A stretch of 64,000 nucleotides of DNA. Origin: Rufibacter roseus (GTDB taxonomy: Bacteria > Bacteroidota > Bacteroidia > Cytophagales > Hymenobacteraceae). A program made the translations under genes and the position numbers. The notes below the pieces were generated by a model. The model did not search any database and was not told the origin of the DNA. It was given only the letters and a program-made list of their open reading frames with translations. The stretch covers positions 434,001-498,000 of the forward strand of contig NZ_LRML01000004.1 in assembly GCF_001647285.1 (NCBI RefSeq), read 5' to 3'. The stretch's first letter is position 1, and each line of letters starts with the position of its first letter. This document shows positions 9,601-16,530 of this stretch, piece after piece.

Positions 9601-9744
9601 TTCTTTATCGTAACCAAGAATCTTTTTGCTGGCTTCACTCACCTGAACAAATTTTCCATCTGCACCTATAATGCAAATCATGTCCAGAGAGTACTTCATT
9701 ACTTTATCTAATACACTATCAGCGCATGTCTCTTCCATATGCAA
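6682..9744 (-). CDS. Multi-PAS/GAF sensor histidine kinase (soluble)
   Basis: The 1020-residue protein has no signal peptide or membrane segment, so it senses inside the cell. In order it shows PAS about 10-125, PAS about 135-250, PAS about 260-375, PAS about 385-490, GAF about 510-655 (SCGTAAFLKEKVIVSDL), PAS about 665-790, then the kinase. The H-box FTHIVSHNLRAPVANILGL places the phosphorylated histidine at about 811. The N-box is YNLITNAIKYR (about 921-931), the G1 box KDYGLGF (about 955-961) and the G2 region GRGVGLF (about 983-989), all intact. It has no receiver domain, and no response regulator lies nearby, so the partner is elsewhere. Transcription runs opposite to the methyltransferase at 10164. 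The ligand is unknown; the five PAS and one GAF suggest integration of several cues. Confidence 0.93.
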   Translation of the reverse strand: MHMEETCADSVLDKVMKYSLDMICIIGADGKFVQVSEASKKILGYDKEELIGTSYLELVFSEDLEKTIAVAQNILNGAPTNDFENRYVHKSGKIVTMLWSAYWSAEDETTFCIARDATQLIQAQKKEKEKEAFYEALVEYGSDMVGVLDENGNYIFVGSGISRIMGYPKEDLIGANVLDHIHPNDLTSVQAKLAELLQGDRVAASEFRHRAANGEWKWLETVGSNQLHNPAVRGIVVNSRDITARKQEQLLLQQKEQLYRCLFSNNPDAILLEDVNGVVLDVNEAQLKTSDLPASEMVNQHFTSFLPDCVVDTCNQHFQQALSGRVVQFDLEVPFPTGESKIYDISKFPVVVEEEVVAVYSIAKDITPIARAYDTIQRQSARQRIILESITDAFFALDKNGCFTYTNSEFERLIQVKGEEVKGKSFWSYFSKSVMGQHFRQLCASVKTGEAVRYELFHEPLKVWLDVKAYPSEEGLSVYLSDITKQKQIEEQEALGKKVLELNAAPGSTLEELINSYLVGLEQQQPDMLTSVLYLENNRLFNLASPSLPKAYLDAIHGVQIGPKVGSCGTAAFLKEKVIVSDLEVDPLWAEYKDAALQAGLRSCWSLPIIGSNQKVLGTFAVYHQEAREPSTEEFEVIDKAKNLLQLIIENKMTEAALKLSNERYNLATSATSEAIYDFDVVHHTIHWGEGFETMFGFSRADLSNTSESWIDNIHPDDQARVVASFERALLNPEVNNWQEDYRFFSADGQIIQISDRARILRNKKLKPIRVIGSMQDISARKQYEIERENLIEELQGRNNSLQQFTHIVSHNLRAPVANILGLTDMFKSPNLDEQIKLAVNEKMRVAAQNLDTVIRDLNQILSIRGSIGGIKEQLVFTEKVEEVLEPMHLELTRHQVNIQTDFKAAPSVFTVGSYLYSILYNLITNAIKYRKPGQETEIHISTRTEGDYVVLTVKDYGLGFDVEKQKKKLFGLYNRFHSHIEGRGVGLFLVKAQAEALGGKVTVQSKVQEGTTFEVYFKQ

Positions 9745-10163
9745 TCAATGACATTTAATCAACAAGGCATTTATTTGCACTTTCACCTTGCAACATCATA
9801 AATCAAAGCTATTTAGCAGCACAAAGCTAAACCACACAACCAGCTTTATATCAGACTTAGTTCATGATAAAGTACAAACAATAACTATTGTTGCTTATAT
9901 TCAATTTATTCCGATTAAAGTGTTATACTAGACTAATGTATTCCCCTTTATTAGCTTGTATTTCCTTGAATCCAGCCATTTTCTTTTCAGCCTGCAATGA
10001 GCACGTAACGGTGCAATCACCTGCCGTTTTGGGCTTGTTTTAGGTAATTGAGCCCTGAAACGGTGTCTGCCCTAGTCTAGCTAAGTCTCATTAAACATAT
10101 AACTTTTACTATCCTGTTTTGCGTAGAAGCTTTCGAACACATTCTTAACGCAAACACTCCTAC
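9745..10163. other. Divergent intergenic region (419 bp)
   Basis: This separates the minus-strand kinase from the plus-strand methyltransferase, so it must hold two promoters. On the minus strand two TAGCTTTG boxes (9804-9811 and 9822-9829) fit the TAnnTTTG form, but neither has a TTG at the right distance. It also contains palindrome family member C. No RNA gene or small protein is seen. Confidence 0.4.
10024..10063. repeat. Palindrome family member C, in a divergent region
   Basis: The arms CCGTTTTGGGC and GCCCTGAAACGG surround a decayed core. Both flanking genes are transcribed away from it, so it cannot be a terminator for either one. Confidence 0.55.
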
Positions 10164-10979
10164 ATGAACTTAACTCAGGAAATAGCCGAACTTGGCCCCT
10201 GGTTTCATAACCTGCACCTCCCAGACGGTACCCAAACCGCCCCTAACCATACCTTAGGCGATTTTCCGGCCTTTAAGTGGGAACAAATAAAAGAACACAT
10301 TCCGCAGGACCTGAGCGGGTGGAGGGTATTAGATATTGGTTGTAATGCTGGCTTCTACACCATTGAACTGGCCAAAAGAGGCGCCTCTGTGTTAGGCATT
10401 GATGTAGACCCACACTACCTGCGGCAAGCCGAGTGGGTAGCTAAGCAGTTCGGGCTAGATGATAAGGTGGAATTTAAGCAGATGCAAGTGTATGATGTAG
10501 CGCATTTAGAGGAAAAGTTTGACTTGATCTGGTATATGGGAGTACTTTACCATCTGCGTTACCCGCTGCTGTCACTAGACATACTTTCTCAGAAAGTGAC
10601 GCGCCTGATGGTGTTCCAAACCCTGACCATGCCTGGCGAGGAGGTGACCAAATTACCAGAAGATATTGATTTTCATGGTCGGGAAATCATGCTGGAAAAT
10701 GGCTACCCCAAAATGGCCTTCATTGAAAACAAACTAGCCGGCGATGTGACCAACTGGTGGGCCCCCAATCATGCCTGCATTGAGGCTATGCTCCGTTCTT
10801 GCGGCTTAAAAGTAACACAACGCCCGGGCCATGAGGTGTATTTGTGTGAGCCAGACCCTAACAGCCAGAGCAGCCATTTCCGGTGGAATAACTCTGAATT
10901 GCTTTCTGCTACCGGGCAAGCCTGGCAAGAAGCCGTAGCCGCCAAGGTGAATGATAAAAACCGTACGCTTACCCAATAG
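10164..10979 (+). CDS. SAM-dependent methyltransferase, TIGR04290-like
   Basis: The 271-residue protein has SAM motif I as WRVLDIGCNAGFY (53-65), then GIDVDPHYLRQAEW and the post-motif IWYMGVLYHLRYPL. The C-terminal part carries WWAPNHACIEAMLRSCG, a hallmark I associate with the family named TIGR04290 (Rta_06860 type) and with the related CmoB fold. The family is, as I recall, often placed beside glycosyltransferases, which agrees with the cluster 5 to 10 kb upstream, though a DUF1080 gene and a kinase intervene. The substrate is unknown; a sugar or a small hydroxylated acceptor is a guess. The fold is certain; the exact family is likely. Confidence 0.85.
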   Translation: MNLTQEIAELGPWFHNLHLPDGTQTAPNHTLGDFPAFKWEQIKEHIPQDLSGWRVLDIGCNAGFYTIELAKRGASVLGIDVDPHYLRQAEWVAKQFGLDDKVEFKQMQVYDVAHLEEKFDLIWYMGVLYHLRYPLLSLDILSQKVTRLMVFQTLTMPGEEVTKLPEDIDFHGREIMLENGYPKMAFIENKLAGDVTNWWAPNHACIEAMLRSCGLKVTQRPGHEVYLCEPDPNSQSSHFRWNNSELLSATGQAWQEAVAAKVNDKNRTLTQ

Positions 10980-11001
10980 GTGACACTATTTTTTCTTTTT
11001 G

Positions 11002-11047
11002 TAGCCGTTTTTGACTTACTTTTCAAAAAGAAGGCCAAAAACGGCTA
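11002..11047 (+). terminator. Palindrome family member D
   Basis: TAGCCGTTTTTG pairs with CAAAAACGGCTA, with a TTTTT/AAAAA inner part. It lies between the methyltransferase and the Nudix gene, about 22 bases after the stop. The downstream TTTTTATTT adds a weak U-tract, so a real terminator is plausible. Confidence 0.65.
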
Positions 11048-11074
11048 TTTTTATTTCAGCTTATCTTTACCAAC

Positions 11075-11632
11075 ATGTCTACTCCGCGCCCCTGGCGATT
11101 ACTTCGTTCAACTATTGCATTCAAACACAAGTGGTACACCTTACGCCGAGACGAGGTAGAGTTGCCTAACGGGCAGGTGGTAGATGATTTCTTTATCAGT
11201 GAGCGACCAGACGGCGCTTTGGTATTTCCGGTTACCCAAGAAAACGAGGTGCTGTTTGTGCGGCAATACAAGCATGCCGCGGGCAAAGTTTTTTTAGAGC
11301 TGCCTGCCGGTTCATTTTTCCCAAATGAGGAGGAAGCCACGGTAGCCGCCGCCCGTGAGCTGCTGGAAGAAACTGGCGCCGTACTTACCCAAGAATTAGA
11401 ACCGCTGGCGGTGCTGCACGACAATCCGGCCAAAGACACCAACCGCCTGCACCTGTTTTTAGCCCGCAATGTGCGGGTAGAGCAAGAGCAGCTCTTAGAC
11501 ATTACCGAAGACATTGAAGTGGTGCACGTGCCTTTGGCAGAAGTATTGCCTCTGGTAATGAAAGGCGAAGTATGCGTGTCTGGCGCAGTGGTACTGTGTT
11601 TTATGGCTCTTCGCCAGTTGGGCAAACTGTAA
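11075..11632 (+). CDS. Nudix hydrolase, ADP-ribose pyrophosphatase type
   Basis: The 185-residue protein is a cytosolic Nudix enzyme that cleaves nucleoside diphosphate linked compounds with Mg2+ or Mn2+. The Nudix box spans residues 79-101: it starts at G79 after LELPA and carries RELLEETG at 94-101. The spacer between the first Gly and the first box Glu is one residue longer than the classical five, a small variation. The upstream LVFPVTQENEVLFVRQYKHA segment is typical of ADP-ribose pyrophosphatases. It stands alone, with palindrome D before it and a membrane protein gene after it. Exact substrate preference cannot be told from sequence. Confidence 0.9.
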   Translation: MSTPRPWRLLRSTIAFKHKWYTLRRDEVELPNGQVVDDFFISERPDGALVFPVTQENEVLFVRQYKHAAGKVFLELPAGSFFPNEEEATVAAARELLEETGAVLTQELEPLAVLHDNPAKDTNRLHLFLARNVRVEQEQLLDITEDIEVVHVPLAEVLPLVMKGEVCVSGAVVLCFMALRQLGKL

Positions 11633-11793
11633 TCACTCTCAAAACTATACAGAACTGTAACTTAAAAACGAACCCAGCACGTAGTATAGGCGTAGGGCAA
11701 AAGGCATAGTTTATTCTTGTATATCACGCACCCTATTCAAGAGGAGAATTCGGCCCCAAGAAGCGAGCCCTAACATCCTTTAATATACTACAC

Positions 11794-12384
11794 ATGGCAG
11801 AGGCAACTGAGGAAAACTCACCGGCACCGGAAGAAAAGAAGAAGAAAAAAAAGAAAGCCAATGAGGCTGGCAGAGGCGTAGAAACTCTGTTCAGGATTAC
11901 GGCAGCCAATCAAATGCGCCTCAGCGACATGGCTGATAACAAGGCGCACATTCTGCTGACGATCAACTCCATTATTGTTTCTATTTTGCTTTCGGTGCTG
12001 TTCCGGAAAATTGATGCGGAGCCAGAGCTGCTTATCCCCAGCATCTTGTTTTTGTTCACCTCGCTTATAACCATTGTACTGGCCATACTGGTGACCATGC
12101 CGCGTATAAAAAAGAACGACGTGCACCTGAATGAAATACCAGAAAAGAATGTGAATCTGCTTTTCTTCGGAGACTACCACAGCATTAACTTGTTGGAGTA
12201 TGAGAAACGCTTCTCAGACATGATGCAAGATCCAAAGTCTCTTTACAGCAGTATGATCAGAGACAATTACCATTTGGGACTGGTGCTACAGAAGAAATAC
12301 ACCAGCCTGAAGTTTGCCTATATTTTCTTTATGGTAAGCTTTATTGTTTCTGCCATCTCCTTTGTGTACACCCAAGTTTTTTAG
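11794..12384 (+). CDS. Pycsar effector-like membrane protein (PycTM/DUF5706), orphan
   Basis: The 196-residue protein has the PycTM pattern: FRITAANQMRLSDMADNKAH (33-52) running into a first membrane helix (52-70), a second at 80-102, a cytosolic linker and a third at 174-192. A run of seven lysines sits at 15-21. In Pycsar defence, a uridylate or cytidylate cyclase made during phage infection signals a paired membrane effector to damage the membrane. Many Bacteroidota carry this domain fused to an HD domain or alone, with no proven role. No cyclase gene is present within the window; the neighbours are a Nudix hydrolase and a DUF2254 membrane protein. The family is confident; the defence role is inference only. 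Confidence 0.85.
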   Translation: MAEATEENSPAPEEKKKKKKKANEAGRGVETLFRITAANQMRLSDMADNKAHILLTINSIIVSILLSVLFRKIDAEPELLIPSILFLFTSLITIVLAILVTMPRIKKNDVHLNEIPEKNVNLLFFGDYHSINLLEYEKRFSDMMQDPKSLYSSMIRDNYHLGLVLQKKYTSLKFAYIFFMVSFIVSAISFVYTQVF

Positions 12385-12433
12385 CCTCAGAGAAGAACTT
12401 TTGTGTTACTAGTAAATCAAGCGCAGGATCATC

Positions 12434-12470
12434 GTTTTTAACCTGTTTTGGCCAAAACACCTCTAAAACC
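12434..12470 (+). repeat. Weak palindrome family member E
   Basis: The inner CTGTTTT-ggcc-AAAACA is preserved but the outer arms barely pair. It lies about 50 bases after the Pycsar-like gene and is probably a decayed copy. Confidence 0.4.
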
Positions 12471-12630
12471 CTAATCCAAACTCGCTTCTTTCTCTGCCTC
12501 GGCCCTTTTCTGCCGTTCTATAAAACTGCTAAGTAGTGATGGAGTAATCAGGGGCTTTTACCAGAGTAAATTCAGTATTAATTCCTCATCTCTACATAGG
12601 GTTCTTGCGTTTAGCCACGCAGGATACACT

Positions 12631-13968
12631 ATGAACAGACTCTACAAAAAGCTTTTACAGCATTCTCTTTCTATTACCAGCAGTATTGCCCTATGGCCTT
12701 CAGTCATAGCCTTAATGTTCACAGGTCTGGGGTTCTTTGTTCTATACTTTGAACGCACCCCTCTTGCCACATACCTAGAAAAGAAAATCCTGTTCCTGGT
12801 GAACACAGAGCCAGAAAATGCCCGAACTATACTCACTACCGTGGCCTCCGGCACCATTACTTTGATGGTGTTTAGCTTTTCCATGGTCATGATTGTGCTG
12901 AGCCAGGCGACCTCTAACCTTTCGCCCAGGGTAATACCCGGACTCATTTCAAACAAAATGAACCAGGTGGTTCTGGGCGTGAACATAGGCACCATTCTTT
13001 ACACACTAATTCTTCTCATGAGTTTTAAGCCTGGCGAAGAAAATTCAAGTGTGCCTGTTTTAGGCATATTGCTGGCGGTTTTATTTGCGGTGACCTCTGT
13101 GTGCTTATTCGTGTATTTTATTCATTCTATTTCACGTGCCATTAAGCCAGACACCATTTTAACCGGTATTTACATAGCTACCGCCAAAGCGCTGGAAGAT
13201 GAAGTGAGGCATACTGAAGAAAACAAAATATTGAAGGAAGCTGAGAGCACCGAACAATTCATTGAACTCCCCAGTAAAGAAGGTGGCTATTTGCGGCAGA
13301 TAGAGCTGGACACTCTCAATAAATTAGCTAAAAAAGAAGACCTGCTCATTGAAGTACCTATTTCAATAGGAAAATTTGTTGTGCCCGGTTTACCGTTTCT
13401 GCGCCTGAATAAAGACATTGCTGACCGTGAAGACCTGCACGCGGCTATTCAGAACTGTTTTATTTTCTCGCTGGAGGAGGTAATGGTTTTTAGTTTTGAA
13501 ACTGGTCTGAGGCAAATTACAGAGGTGGCGGTAAAAGCGTTGAGTCCTGGAATCAATGACCCCGGCACCGCCCTAAGCGCCATTGACTTTCTGTCTTTGC
13601 TCTTTTTAAGGCGCATGCAAAGTATTGCCCCCAACTGCATGCTAGACGAACACCAACAAATACGCATTATAAAGAGGCCAACTCCACTAGAAGATCTCTT
13701 GTACCGTTTTCTCACCCCCATCCGCACGTATGGCAAAGCAGATGTAATGGTCATGCGCAAACTACTTTTGTGCCTCAACCACCTTTTGTACGCTGACAAA
13801 GACCAGCAAGCCTACACACAAGTGCTGGCCCGCCAAATAAACACTGTGAAAGATGATGCTGACACAAATATTCAGAACCCTGAAGACCGGCAGGAGATAA
13901 ACAAGGTGCTAAAAACCATTAATCAAAATCTCCAAAAACAGCAGGGTCAAATCGCCTTATTATCTTAA
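12631..13968 (+). CDS. DUF2254 family membrane protein
   Basis: The 445-residue protein has the DUF2254 pattern. Two N-terminal helices (about 20-40 and 65-90) enclose VASGTITLMVFSFSMVMIVL and QATSNLSPRVIPGLIS, followed by two more helices at about 108-127 and 138-162, and then a long soluble half. The soluble half includes the conserved ALSPGINDPGTALSAIDFL. The family is widespread, inner-membrane and of unknown function. The spacing of about 246 bases from the Pycsar-like gene suggests its own promoter. No enzymatic motif is visible. The adjacency of two membrane proteins might reflect a shared stress or defence role, but nothing in the sequence proves that. Confidence 0.88.
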   Translation: MNRLYKKLLQHSLSITSSIALWPSVIALMFTGLGFFVLYFERTPLATYLEKKILFLVNTEPENARTILTTVASGTITLMVFSFSMVMIVLSQATSNLSPRVIPGLISNKMNQVVLGVNIGTILYTLILLMSFKPGEENSSVPVLGILLAVLFAVTSVCLFVYFIHSISRAIKPDTILTGIYIATAKALEDEVRHTEENKILKEAESTEQFIELPSKEGGYLRQIELDTLNKLAKKEDLLIEVPISIGKFVVPGLPFLRLNKDIADREDLHAAIQNCFIFSLEEVMVFSFETGLRQITEVAVKALSPGINDPGTALSAIDFLSLLFLRRMQSIAPNCMLDEHQQIRIIKRPTPLEDLLYRFLTPIRTYGKADVMVMRKLLLCLNHLLYADKDQQAYTQVLARQINTVKDDADTNIQNPEDRQEINKVLKTINQNLQKQQGQIALLS

Positions 13969-14064
13969 GGGACCATACACAACCTGTTCAGCACACTATA
14001 GCTTTAAGTGAATTGCAAGGCTAAAAACATGAAGGATTATCAATTATATTGAAGCTAATTGAAG

Positions 14065-14349
14065 CTACAACAAAGCCTTCACCAGTTGCTCCCATTCTTC
14101 TTGCAGAGAACCTGCAGGCCTTTTTTTACCCGCGCTAGTGTACCAGTAATCGGCGTTCCAGTTGTCCCCTTCTTTGCGGTGAAGGTAAGCGTGAATCCAG
14201 GCGGCACTTTTGCTAGGCAAGTCTTGAATAAGCTCATGCGCTTTTTGCCAGTTGCCCTGCGCATCATGCCAAAGGGCCTTCAGATAAACAGACGCATCTG
14301 CAGGAGGAGCTTTTTCTGACAGGCTATTTTGGAAGGTAGTAATATCCAT
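14065..14349 (-). CDS. Conserved hypothetical small protein
   Basis: The protein has 94 residues from the ATG at 14349; an upstream ATG at 14367 adds six residues without recognisable conservation. The sequence is rich in aromatic residues and has a two-helix, TPR-like look: YLKALWHDAQGNWQKAHEL, then WIHAYLHRKEGDNWNADYW. I recognise this pattern from short conserved proteins of Bacteroidota and Proteobacteria with no assigned role. There is no signal peptide, so it is cytosolic. It lies downstream of the DUF2279 gene on the same strand, across a palindrome of the F type. Function unknown. Confidence 0.7.
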   Translation of the reverse strand: MDITTFQNSLSEKAPPADASVYLKALWHDAQGNWQKAHELIQDLPSKSAAWIHAYLHRKEGDNWNADYWYTSAGKKRPAGSLQEEWEQLVKALL

Positions 14350-14369
14350 TATAGAAAATAAGGTCAAGT

Positions 14370-14406
14370 TGTTTTAGGGCTATTTTTACAAAAACAGATG
14401 AAAAAC
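14370..14406 (-). repeat. Palindrome family member F (decayed)
   Basis: GTTTTAGGGCTATTTTT, aca and AAAACAGATGAAAAAC pair incompletely. It sits just after the DUF2279 stop on the minus strand. The same GATGAAAAAC variant is seen at 49842, where the ATG is used as a start. Confidence 0.5.
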
Positions 14407-14409
14407 ATC

Positions 14410-15390
14410 TTAATAATACAGCCAATGCCCTTTCCACTGCCCCTTTGAAGAATACTCAAGCGTCGGAAACGGAAGCTTCACGAAGGTCATACCTGTAAAC
14501 ACAATTTTCAGAAGTTTTGAATCGGTTTTGATTTTGGTCCAGTCTACGTCTAAAGACAGAAGGAACTGCCGATAGCGCTGTGTTTCCGGAATAGCCTTGC
14601 CTCTGTAGTACTGCCTGTTCCTGAATTCTCCAAACATACCATTGGCGCTGTACCCTGCCGCCAAGTTCAGCCATTCTGGCACAGGATTAGCCGCAGGAAG
14701 TATTTTTTTGACTGGGGCGCTTAGCCAATAGGTATGACCATTATAATCCAGAAACACCCGCTCTAATGTATTATCGCCTAGGTAACCGTGCGCCATTTCG
14801 GCATACGGAGACTCCCAGTAGCTGAACTTGTACTTGACTAACTGTTCCTGAAACAAGAGCTCATTGCCTATCACCAGACCAGACCCAACTGCGTTAGCTG
14901 CCATGTCAGCCCATGAAAAACCATACCCCTCGTAGAGCCCGTCAAAAACTTCTATGGGTGTTTGCAGCACCAACCCTAACGTTCCCCCAAAGAGAAGAGC
15001 CTTTTTGCGGCTTACTCCCGCACTCTTGAGCCAGTGGTAGCCAATATAGCTTTCTATATAAGCGCCGTACACATGCCCAAGCTTGTCTATTTGTAAATAG
15101 CCTTTGGTATCGTTGTAAAAGTGGAAGGGTACCCGCTCATGGTCTCTGTACCAGACAAACTGCAGATAGGTGATACCGGCTACATAAAAGCCGCCCTCAG
15201 CCGCTATCAGTGACGTGAGTCTTTTTTTGTTTACCTGCAGCCGGACTGTATCTGTTTCCAGATTTTGTGCTTCTGTATGTGTATTTGCTGTATCACTGGC
15301 TAACCGCTCTACCGACTGCTGCCCCAGACAAGTTACAGAAGTAAAAAGTACTACTAGAAAAAGTTTAACAGGCGCAGGCAGCAAGTTCAT
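14410..15390 (-). CDS. DUF2279 family exported protein
   Basis: The 326-residue protein has a signal peptide (NLLPAPVKLFLVVLFTSVTC) and a DUF2279 domain, recognised from IDKLGHVYGAYIESYIGYHW and VFDGLYEGYGFSWADMAANAVG. DUF2279 proteins are predicted periplasmic or outer-membrane proteins of unknown function. The domain has several short hydrophobic stretches (ALLFGGTLGLVLQTPI) that could be membrane helices or re-entrant. The end of the adjacent ABM gene is only 9 bases from its start, so both may be cotranscribed, with the ABM gene first. Localisation is inferred; no catalytic motif is seen. Confidence 0.8.
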   Translation of the reverse strand: MNLLPAPVKLFLVVLFTSVTCLGQQSVERLASDTANTHTEAQNLETDTVRLQVNKKRLTSLIAAEGGFYVAGITYLQFVWYRDHERVPFHFYNDTKGYLQIDKLGHVYGAYIESYIGYHWLKSAGVSRKKALLFGGTLGLVLQTPIEVFDGLYEGYGFSWADMAANAVGSGLVIGNELLFQEQLVKYKFSYWESPYAEMAHGYLGDNTLERVFLDYNGHTYWLSAPVKKILPAANPVPEWLNLAAGYSANGMFGEFRNRQYYRGKAIPETQRYRQFLLSLDVDWTKIKTDSKLLKIVFTGMTFVKLPFPTLEYSSKGQWKGHWLYY

Positions 15391-15399
15391 AAAACAGGC

Positions 15400-15741
15400 T
15401 TATGCATTGAACTCCTGACCAGGTTGCTCCGCCACAAAGCCTATGCTTTTACCTGCTATCAGCTGATAATGCTCTACCGTTGGGAACGGATGGTAAAAGT
15501 GATGCAGCAGTTTCTTCCACTTCTGATATTGTTCAGACTGCCTGAAGCCTACAGTGTGGTCTTCCAGGGTTTGCCAACTGACCAGCAATAGGTACTTATT
15601 CTGGACCTCCAGGCATTTCTGTAGCTGGTGCCACTGGTAGCCCTTCATAGAACAGATGATTTCCTGCGCCGCTGAAAAGTTTTCTTCAAACTCAGACTGC
15701 TTTTCTGGCAGAACATTCAACTCGGCTACTTCAAGAATCAT
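15400..15741 (-). CDS. Antibiotic biosynthesis monooxygenase (ABM) domain protein
   Basis: The 113-residue protein is a single dimeric alpha-beta barrel of the ABM type. The pattern begins EVAELNVLPEKQSEFEENF, continues with KGYQWHQLQKCLEVQNKYLL and ends VSWQTLEDHTVGFRQSEQY. ABM proteins include quinol monooxygenases and heme-degrading enzymes, but many have no known substrate. No heme-ligand signature can be assigned. It lies 9 bases upstream of the DUF2279 gene and 26 bases downstream of the gamma-carbonic anhydrase gene, all on the minus strand. These three may form one operon. Confidence 0.82.
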   Translation of the reverse strand: MILEVAELNVLPEKQSEFEENFSAAQEIICSMKGYQWHQLQKCLEVQNKYLLLVSWQTLEDHTVGFRQSEQYQKWKKLLHHFYHPFPTVEHYQLIAGKSIGFVAEQPGQEFNA

Positions 15742-15767
15742 AGAAGCTACTCTTTAAAAATTCAGGC

Positions 15768-16310
15768 TTAGAGGGTGGAAGCACCTTGGTTCTCTACGCC
15801 TTCCTGGAACCAGCTGGCGTACATGACATAGTTATCGGCTGTGCGAGCCATGCCGGCAATCTGCTCTGGGGTAAGGGCTTTAACCTTTTTGGCTGGTACT
15901 CCGGCATAAATATAGCCGCTCTCACAAATGGTATTCTCCAGCACTACCGCCCCAGCTGCTACAATACAATGCTGTTGTACCACCGCATTATCCATGACAA
16001 TGGCGCCCATGCCAATAAGCACGTTGTCTTGTACGGTGCAGCCGTGCACCAGAGCGTTATGGCCTATACTCACGTTGCTGCCTATGGTAGTAGGTGCTTT
16101 TTGGTAGGTGCAATGAATGACAGCCCCGTCTTGTATATTCGTTTTGTTGCCAACCCGTATGAAATGCACGTCTCCTCTGATAACCGCATTAAACCAAACC
16201 GTACAATGGTCGCCAAGCACCACATCACCTACAATGGTGGCGTTGGGAGCCACAAAACAGTCTTGTCCAAGTTGAGGATGAACACCCTTTACGGGAAGAA
16301 GCAACGGCAT
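15768..16310 (-). CDS. Gamma-carbonic anhydrase family hexapeptide-repeat protein
   Basis: The 180-residue protein is a left-handed beta-helix of hexapeptide repeats (VGDVVLGDHCTVWFNAVIRG, then VGNKTNIQDG and TIGSNVSIG). Three histidines match the trimer-interface metal site of gamma-carbonic anhydrases: one in DGAVIHCTYQ and two in SIGHNALVHGC. Related proteins (YrdA, PaaY) may hydrolyse thioesters or hydrate CO2, so activity is uncertain. It has no signal peptide. A long plus-strand frame on the opposite side of this gene (15786-16319) is judged an artefact of the repeat composition. It is probably first in an operon with the ABM and DUF2279 genes. Confidence 0.9.
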   Translation of the reverse strand: MPLLLPVKGVHPQLGQDCFVAPNATIVGDVVLGDHCTVWFNAVIRGDVHFIRVGNKTNIQDGAVIHCTYQKAPTTIGSNVSIGHNALVHGCTVQDNVLIGMGAIVMDNAVVQQHCIVAAGAVVLENTICESGYIYAGVPAKKVKALTPEQIAGMARTADNYVMYASWFQEGVENQGASTL

Positions 16311-16319
16311 AGTTTATAA

Positions 16320-16352
16320 TTAAGAATTTAGAATTATGAATTAAGAATTGCT
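16320..16352. repeat. Word-like tandem repeat (AATTAAGAATT units)
   Basis: The units TTAAGAATTTAGAATTATGAA and TTAAGAATTGC repeat with about 8-base periodicity, just upstream of the gamma-carbonic anhydrase start on the minus strand. Confidence 0.5.
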
Positions 16353-16412
16353 GGAGGTTAACTTAATCAAAAATACGTGCAGCAGAGGAAAACTTGCAGC
16401 ACAACTTTACTC

Positions 16413-16452
16413 CTGTTTTTGGCTTGTTTTCAGGAAAATGGCTCAAAAACAG
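16413..16452 (-). terminator. Palindrome family member G
   Basis: CTGTTTTTGGCTTGTTTT pairs with AAAATGGCTCAAAAACAG with few mismatches. It follows the radical SAM stop on the minus strand by about 75 bases and precedes the carbonic anhydrase start, so a terminator for the radical SAM gene is possible. Confidence 0.55.
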
Positions 16453-16477
16453 CTCAATCTGCCCCTTAAGAATCATT

Positions 16478-16530
16478 TCTTGTGTCTTATGTCTTGCGTT
16501 TTGTGTCCTGAATCTTGCGTCTTGTCTCTC
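16478..16530. repeat. Word-like tandem repeat (GTCTTGTGTC units)
   Basis: Degenerate units of about 8 to 14 bases, CTTGTGTCTTATGTCTTGCG, TTTTGTGTCCTGAATCTTGC and GTCTTGTCTC, run into the 3' end of the radical SAM gene. They resemble the blocks at 1982 and 44743. Confidence 0.6.

Noticed and set aside
15786-16319. 177-residue plus-strand frame opposite the gamma-carbonic anhydrase
   Set aside because: It is an exact antisense shadow of a well-supported hexapeptide-repeat gene, has no recognisable motif, and its start would fall in the 3' end of that gene.
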